Positions 13,601 to 16,334 of a DNA stretch of 16,334 nt are shown here, in pieces. The DNA lies in NCBI GenBank assembly GCA_015655035.1, contig JAATFS010000020.1:1-16334 (forward strand), in the 5' to 3' direction. This DNA comes from Lysobacterales bacterium (GTDB taxonomy: Bacteria; Pseudomonadota; Gammaproteobacteria; Xanthomonadales; Xanthomonadaceae). Position 1 is the first letter of the stretch. Each line of letters starts with the position of its first letter. A program made the position numbers and the translations under genes. The notes under the pieces were generated by a model. It did no database searches. It was not told where the DNA came from and worked only from the letters and a program-made list of their open reading frames with translations.

Positions 13601-15083
13601 CAAGCTCGGCGTGCAAGTCACCCCGACTCTGCTCGATGCCGGCGAAGTGCCCACGGAATACGCCACCGCCAGTCGCTTCGGTGCAGGTCCGACCGCATCG
13701 CTGAGCGATGCGCTGGCAGCCGACAGCAGTACGATCGACACGCTGGTCGGCTCCTCGGTCTACCAACTGCTGTTGACCGAGGGCGCCACCACCGCCACCC
13801 AGAACCTGCTCTACGACTACGCGGTCGAAAGTGGTCGCTACAACGAGATATACAACGACACCGACAGCAGCCTGACCAACGTCGAGCGCCGTGCTGCCGC
13901 GCTGCAGACCTTGTACGCCGAGCCGTTGTCGATTTACCTGCTCGGGGCGAATGCCTCGGCCACTCCCATCGCCACGCTCGCCAGCGCATTGCTGAACGAC
14001 AGTTCGATCGCCAGCACGCTGGCCAGCGGCGACGCCAGCACGCTGCAGCAACTGGCCGCCAGCTCGGCGGCTTCCAGCCTCACGCCGACGGAATTGTCCG
14101 ACACGCTGTACGGCATGGCCGCCAATGGCAATGCATCGCGTCGCCTCGGCCAGGACGACAGCGGCGTTGGTGTGGCGGTGAGCTATCGCAACGGCGGATT
14201 CCGCGCGGACGTGGGCAGCACGCCGATCGGCTTCCAGGAACAGAACGTGGTCGGCGGTGTCGGCTTTCGCGGTCGGGTCGGTGACCGGCTGAGCTATTCG
14301 GTGGATGCCTCGCGGCGCCCGGTCAACGACAGCGTGCTGTCGTTTGCCGGTACCACCGACGCCCGCAACGGTCGCGAATGGGGCGGGGTGACCAGCAGCG
14401 GGGTCACGCTATCGGGCACACTGGACAGCGGCTTGCTCGGCGGCTACGCCAACCTGGCCGTGCACAAGCTCAAGGGTAGCAACGTCGCCGACAACGAGCA
14501 CAGGCAGATGGACCTGGGCTTCTATGTGCATGCGCTGGAGACCGACAACACCTCGTTGACCGCCGGCATCAATCTGACCGCGATGCAATACGACAAGAAC
14601 CTCAGCGGTTTCACCTACGGTCACGGCGGTTACTTCAGCCCGCAAAGCTACATGGATCTGGGTTTCCCGGTGCACTGGAGCGGTCGCTCGGCCGACCACA
14701 GGGTGGCCTGGAAAGTGGATGCGAGCGTGGGTGTGCAACATTTTCGTACCGACGCCGCCGCGTATTTCCCGACCGATGCCACGTTGCAACAGGCCGCCTA
14801 TGACGCCGCGTCGCTGGCGGCGCTGCTGGGCCTGACCGATAGCTATACCGAGCCGGTATATGCCGGCCTGAGCAAGACCGGCGTGTCTTACAACCTGGCC
14901 GGCGCGGTCGAATGGCAGGTCGCGCCGCAGTTGTTCCTCGGCGGCCGGCTGACGTTCAACAACGCGCGCGATTACAAGCAGTTCAATACCAATCTGTATC
15001 TGCGCTTCGTGCTGGATCGGCTGGGGGCGGCACTAGGGCGTGCGCCAGAGGTACTGGCGTCGCCGTACGCGAACGAGTATTGA
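10662..15083 (+). CDS. bcsC: Cellulose export outer-membrane protein with TPR repeats (BcsC)
   Basis: The protein is 1473 residues, clearly longer than E. coli BcsC (about 1157). Its signal peptide MLRKNLKPLYLAGMLLATPA is cleaved near AYA-QT. Residues about 25-815 are TPR repeats (for example QGRHAEARKRLQQLDAAHP and GDQRQALTIYRQILQIRPND), a periplasmic solenoid that binds the inner-membrane complex. An Ala/Pro-rich linker (about 820-930) leads to the C-terminal BcsC channel domain. That domain opens with VYRSRGGEAG (951-960) and has VVGGVGFRGRVGDRLSYSVD, SRRPVNDSVLSFAG, WGGVTSSGVTL and FTYGHGGYFSPQSYMDLGFP, all typical. Two features are odd: about 150 residues (1011-1163) rich in Ser, Thr, Ala and Leu are inserted between SRFGAGP and DDSGVGVAVSY, and a 24-residue tail follows the last strand NLYLRF (1444-1449). 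GGAG (10649-10652) precedes the ATG at a normal distance. It is the last gene of the operon. Confidence 0.97.
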   Translation: MLRKNLKPLYLAGMLLATPAYAQTNTTQRLVSQGIYWHEQGRDDLASETWKKLLSIDPNQPDALLGLGQAELAQGRHAEARKRLQQLDAAHPRSAQGKRLRLAISGQGGEDPNLREARRAAAAGRYVEAVRRYEVVFDGKAPPAALAVEYYQSLAGTPRGWERARDGLGRLRNADAGNSAAALALAQLLTYREPSRREGIAQLATLSQRADVAAQARASWRQALLWLAPSSADAALYQAFLVGQPNDAQITAKLAQVREQRASTAQADPNATHLGEGFKALNDGNLAVAEQRFTQVLRTHARDPEALGGLGSVRLRQQRFSEAQELLQPAAASNAKWRSAYDSARYWRQLQQAEAARTRGDVSAAAQLLQQSIRLLPKEPGGYAALGSLQAGSDDRAAEASYRKAMELDASNVGAIQGLVALYSRQGRMQEASELFARLSPAQREQAGGEATLRANVQRARAKAALEGGDAVGAQTELEAAMVARPGDPWIRLDLARLYQQAGRPDQARSVMDGLLAVHGDLPEALHANALLAQETGDWQGAYASVERIPPAARTAEMSLLRNNAWLELQARQGKLLVQQGRAGEAQLLLSRTEAALADQLDQPQLLAALAGAYADAGNPSRALTLGQRLISGAEPSTEDRLQYAGVLLRAKQDAELSAVLRQLHTQTMTPEQLRRYQAQRSGYTLRQVDALRELGNLEGAYDALAPLLTAQPRDAGVLGALARLYSSAGDQRQALTIYRQILQIRPNDLDVLTAAANSAAAQSDMRAAEAYLQRALALAPDSPDVLAAAGRVYRSAGKNRKAEQYFRASLAAQQRQSGQLDNASAGAKSAAASHAPAAGALNPFSGMTGPMPNVPVAAAVAGPGYAAIPAMASDGLPPPVSAAATPLPQPRAGLFSAAPVPAYSEAAPLPSFPQGAPLPALPSAGSGNTVLDELRQVQSENSDNLAGGAVYRSRGGEAGMGQMDDVQMPLQAEFSVGEGKLGVQVTPTLLDAGEVPTEYATASRFGAGPTASLSDALAADSSTIDTLVGSSVYQLLLTEGATTATQNLLYDYAVESGRYNEIYNDTDSSLTNVERRAAALQTLYAEPLSIYLLGANASATPIATLASALLNDSSIASTLASGDASTLQQLAASSAASSLTPTELSDTLYGMAANGNASRRLGQDDSGVGVAVSYRNGGFRADVGSTPIGFQEQNVVGGVGFRGRVGDRLSYSVDASRRPVNDSVLSFAGTTDARNGREWGGVTSSGVTLSGTLDSGLLGGYANLAVHKLKGSNVADNEHRQMDLGFYVHALETDNTSLTAGINLTAMQYDKNLSGFTYGHGGYFSPQSYMDLGFPVHWSGRSADHRVAWKVDASVGVQHFRTDAAAYFPTDATLQQAAYDAASLAALLGLTDSYTEPVYAGLSKTGVSYNLAGAVEWQVAPQLFLGGRLTFNNARDYKQFNTNLYLRFVLDRLGAALGRAPEVLASPYANEY

Positions 15084-15101
15084 CCCGGGCAATGGCCGTA
15101 G

Positions 15102-15125
15102 CGGCGTCGCTGCGCCGAAACGGCG
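15102..15125 (+). terminator. Weak hairpin cluster after bcsC
   Basis: CGGCG (15102-15106), CGCCG (15113-15117) and CGGCG (15121-15125) allow two mutually exclusive 5-bp stems, beginning 18 bases after the bcsC stop. The T-run is missing. It could be a weak operon end; the evidence is slight. Confidence 0.25.
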
Positions 15126-15161
15126 GTTGCGACCTACCCGGGACGATGACGCGCGCCAGGC

Positions 15162-15167
15162 GATAAT
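15162..15167 (+). promoter_or_regulatory. Candidate -10 box for the deformylase gene
   Basis: GATAAT lies 32 bases before the ATG and matches TATAAT in five of six positions. No acceptable -35 is found 16-18 bases upstream, so this is only suggestive. Confidence 0.25.
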
Positions 15168-15199
15168 CGAGGCGACACCCATTCGCTGAGGAATACGCC

Positions 15200-15715
15200 A
15201 TGATTCGAGAGATCATCCGCATGGGCGACCCGCGACTGCTGCGGGTCGCGGCCGCCATCGACGACTTCGGTAGCGCGGAGCTGCGTGCGCTGGTGGCCGA
15301 CATGTTCGAGACCATGGATGCCGCAGGCGGGGTTGGGCTGGCGGCGCCGCAGATCGCGGTGGATCGGCAACTGATGGTGTTCGGCTTCGAGCACAGCGTG
15401 CGCTATCCGGATGCGCCGCCGGTGCCGCGCACGGCGCTGGCCAACGTCCAGATCCAACCGCTGTCGGACCAGATAGAAGAGGGGTGGGAGGGTTGCCTGT
15501 CGATTCCCGGCCTGCGCGCGGTGATTCCCCGCTGGCGCCATATCCGCTACACCGGCCGGGCCGCCGATGGCACTGCCGTCGAGCGCGAGGCCGAGGGCTT
15601 CCATGCGCGGGTGGTACAACACGAATACGACCACTTGATCGGCCGGCTGTATCCATCGCGTATCCGCGACTTCGGCAGGTTCGGCTTCGAGGACGTGCTG
15701 GACTACGCGTTGTAG
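15200..15715 (+). CDS. def: Peptide deformylase
   Basis: The 171-residue metalloenzyme removes the formyl group from the N-terminal methionine of new proteins. All three deformylase motifs are intact: GVGLAAPQI (44-52), EGCLSIPG (97-104, metal ligand Cys99) and QHEYDHL (140-146, metal ligands His141 and His145, catalytic Glu142). GAGG (15188-15191) precedes the ATG at a good distance. The gene is not beside fmt, the usual partner of the housekeeping copy, so this is probably a second, paralogous deformylase. Proteins such as this often replace or back up the main enzyme. It faces ettA tail to tail, with a strong hairpin between. The fold and active site are clear; which paralogue it is cannot be told from the window. 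Confidence 0.95.
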   Translation: MIREIIRMGDPRLLRVAAAIDDFGSAELRALVADMFETMDAAGGVGLAAPQIAVDRQLMVFGFEHSVRYPDAPPVPRTALANVQIQPLSDQIEEGWEGCLSIPGLRAVIPRWRHIRYTGRAADGTAVEREAEGFHARVVQHEYDHLIGRLYPSRIRDFGRFGFEDVLDYAL

Positions 15716-15726
15716 CCGCAACGTCG

Positions 15727-15755
15727 GCCGCGCCCGCGCTGATCGCGGGCGCGGC
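15727..15755. terminator. Bidirectional hairpin between def and ettA
   Basis: GCCGCGCCCGCG (15727-15738) and CGCGGGCGCGGC (15744-15755) form a perfect 12-bp stem with a CTGAT loop. It starts 12 bases after the def stop and ends 6 bases before the ettA stop codon, serving both convergent genes. Neither side has a T-run. Confidence 0.7.
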
Positions 15756-15761
15756 ACGTGG

Positions 15762-16334
15762 TCACTTCAGCGACTTGAAGCGCAGGCGCTTGGGCTGTGC
15801 GCCTTCGGCACCCATGCGGCGCTTCTTGTCTTCTTCGTACTCGCGGTAGTTGCCCTGGAAGAACTCCACGTGCGAGTCGCCTTCGAAGGCGATGATGTGC
15901 GTGGCGATGCGGTCCAGGAACCAGCGGTCATGGCTGATGACGAAGGTGTTGCCCGGGAACTCCAGCAACGCATCTTCCAGCGCGCGCAGGGTCTCGATGT
16001 CCAGGTCGTTGGACGGTTCGTCGAGCAGCAGCACGTTGCCCCCCTGGAGCAGGGTCTTGGCCATGTGCAGGCGGCCACGCTCACCACCGGACAGCGAGCC
16101 CACCATCTTCTGCTGGTCCTGGCCCTTGAAATTGAAGCGGCCGATATAGGCGCGCGACTGGATCTCGATGCCGTTGATGTTGAGGATGTCCAGGCCACCA
16201 GCGATTTCCTGGAAGACGTTGTGGTTGCCTTCCAGCGCGTCGCGGCTCTGGTCCACGTACGAAAGCTTCACGGTCGGTCCGACCACGATCTCGCCGGTGT
16301 CGGGCTTTTCCTGGCCGGTGATCATCTTGAACAA
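15762..16334 (-). CDS. ettA: Energy-dependent translational throttle protein EttA (5' part beyond the window)
   Basis: Only the C-terminal 190 residues are present; the frame runs off the right edge as LFKMITGQEKPDTGEIVVG, directly after where the second Walker A GKST should be. Landmarks of the second ATP-binding cassette are the ABC signature LSGGERGRL (81-89 of the fragment), Walker B VLLLDEPSNDLD (101-112) and the switch VISHDRWFLD (132-141). The C-terminal tail GAEGAQPKRLRFKSLK matches EttA (E. coli ends similarly), and distinguishes it from Uup and YheS. EttA is a cytosolic ABC-F protein that binds the ribosomal E-site and gates the first translation step according to the ADP/ATP ratio. 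The full protein should be about 555 residues. The gene converges with def. Confidence 0.95.
   Translation of the reverse strand: MFKMITGQEKPDTGEIVVGPTVKLSYVDQSRDALEGNHNVFQEIAGGLDILNINGIEIQSRAYIGRFNFKGQDQQKMVGSLSGGERGRLHMAKTLLQGGNVLLLDEPSNDLDIETLRALEDALLEFPGNTFVISHDRWFLDRIATHIIAFEGDSHVEFFQGNYREYEEDKKRRMGAEGAQPKRLRFKSLK

Noticed and set aside
1..16334. CRISPR arrays, tRNA/rRNA genes, insertion sequences, prophage or integrase signs
   Set aside because: None were seen: no regularly spaced direct repeats, no cloverleaf-like segment, no transposase or recombinase motifs.

Overview
The window looks like chromosomal DNA from a high-GC gammaproteobacterium, most likely a member of the Xanthomonadaceae (Xanthomonas or a close relative). 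This rests on the protein character (a BcsD-containing cellulose locus, a DUF2501 protein, a PncB, a second-type peptide deformylase, EttA) and the GC-rich codon use. I could not run a search, so the genus is an inference.

Layout. Positions 1-820 (minus strand) hold most of an NMT1/THI5-like solute-binding protein gene that runs off the left edge. A 389-base divergent intergenic region (821-1209) follows. It contains a 12-bp palindrome resembling a GntR/HutC-family operator and several GC-rich hairpins. Then come three plus-strand single genes: a family-2 glycosyltransferase (1210-2061), a small exported DUF2501 protein (2124-2597, followed by a terminator-like hairpin) and nicotinate phosphoribosyltransferase pncB (2697-3878, followed by a short hairpin plus T-run).

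The core of the window is a six-gene cellulose operon on the plus strand, 4043-15083: bcsD, a small proline-rich BcsR/BcsP-like protein, bcsA, bcsB, bcsZ and bcsC. An extended -10 promoter flanked by two inverted repeats lies just upstream. BcsA is the c-di-GMP-controlled inner-membrane synthase (catalytic D, DxD, TED, QxxRW and PilZ motifs all present). BcsB is its periplasmic partner with a C-terminal membrane anchor. BcsZ is a periplasmic GH8 endoglucanase. BcsC is a TPR/beta-barrel export channel. BcsD and the proline-rich protein are expected to organise synthases for ordered or crystalline cellulose. From bcsA to bcsC the genes overlap by 1 to 19 bases, which suggests translational coupling. 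The classical accessory genes bcsQ, bcsE, bcsF and bcsG are absent from the window.

The right end holds a peptide deformylase paralogue (15200-15715) facing the 3' part of ettA (minus strand, 15762 to the right edge). A perfect 12-bp-stem hairpin separates their stop codons.

The most unusual points are the two-gene bcsD/bcsP head of the operon, an apparent Tat-type signal on BcsZ, a roughly 150-residue insertion inside the BcsC outer-membrane domain, and the palindrome-rich control regions.
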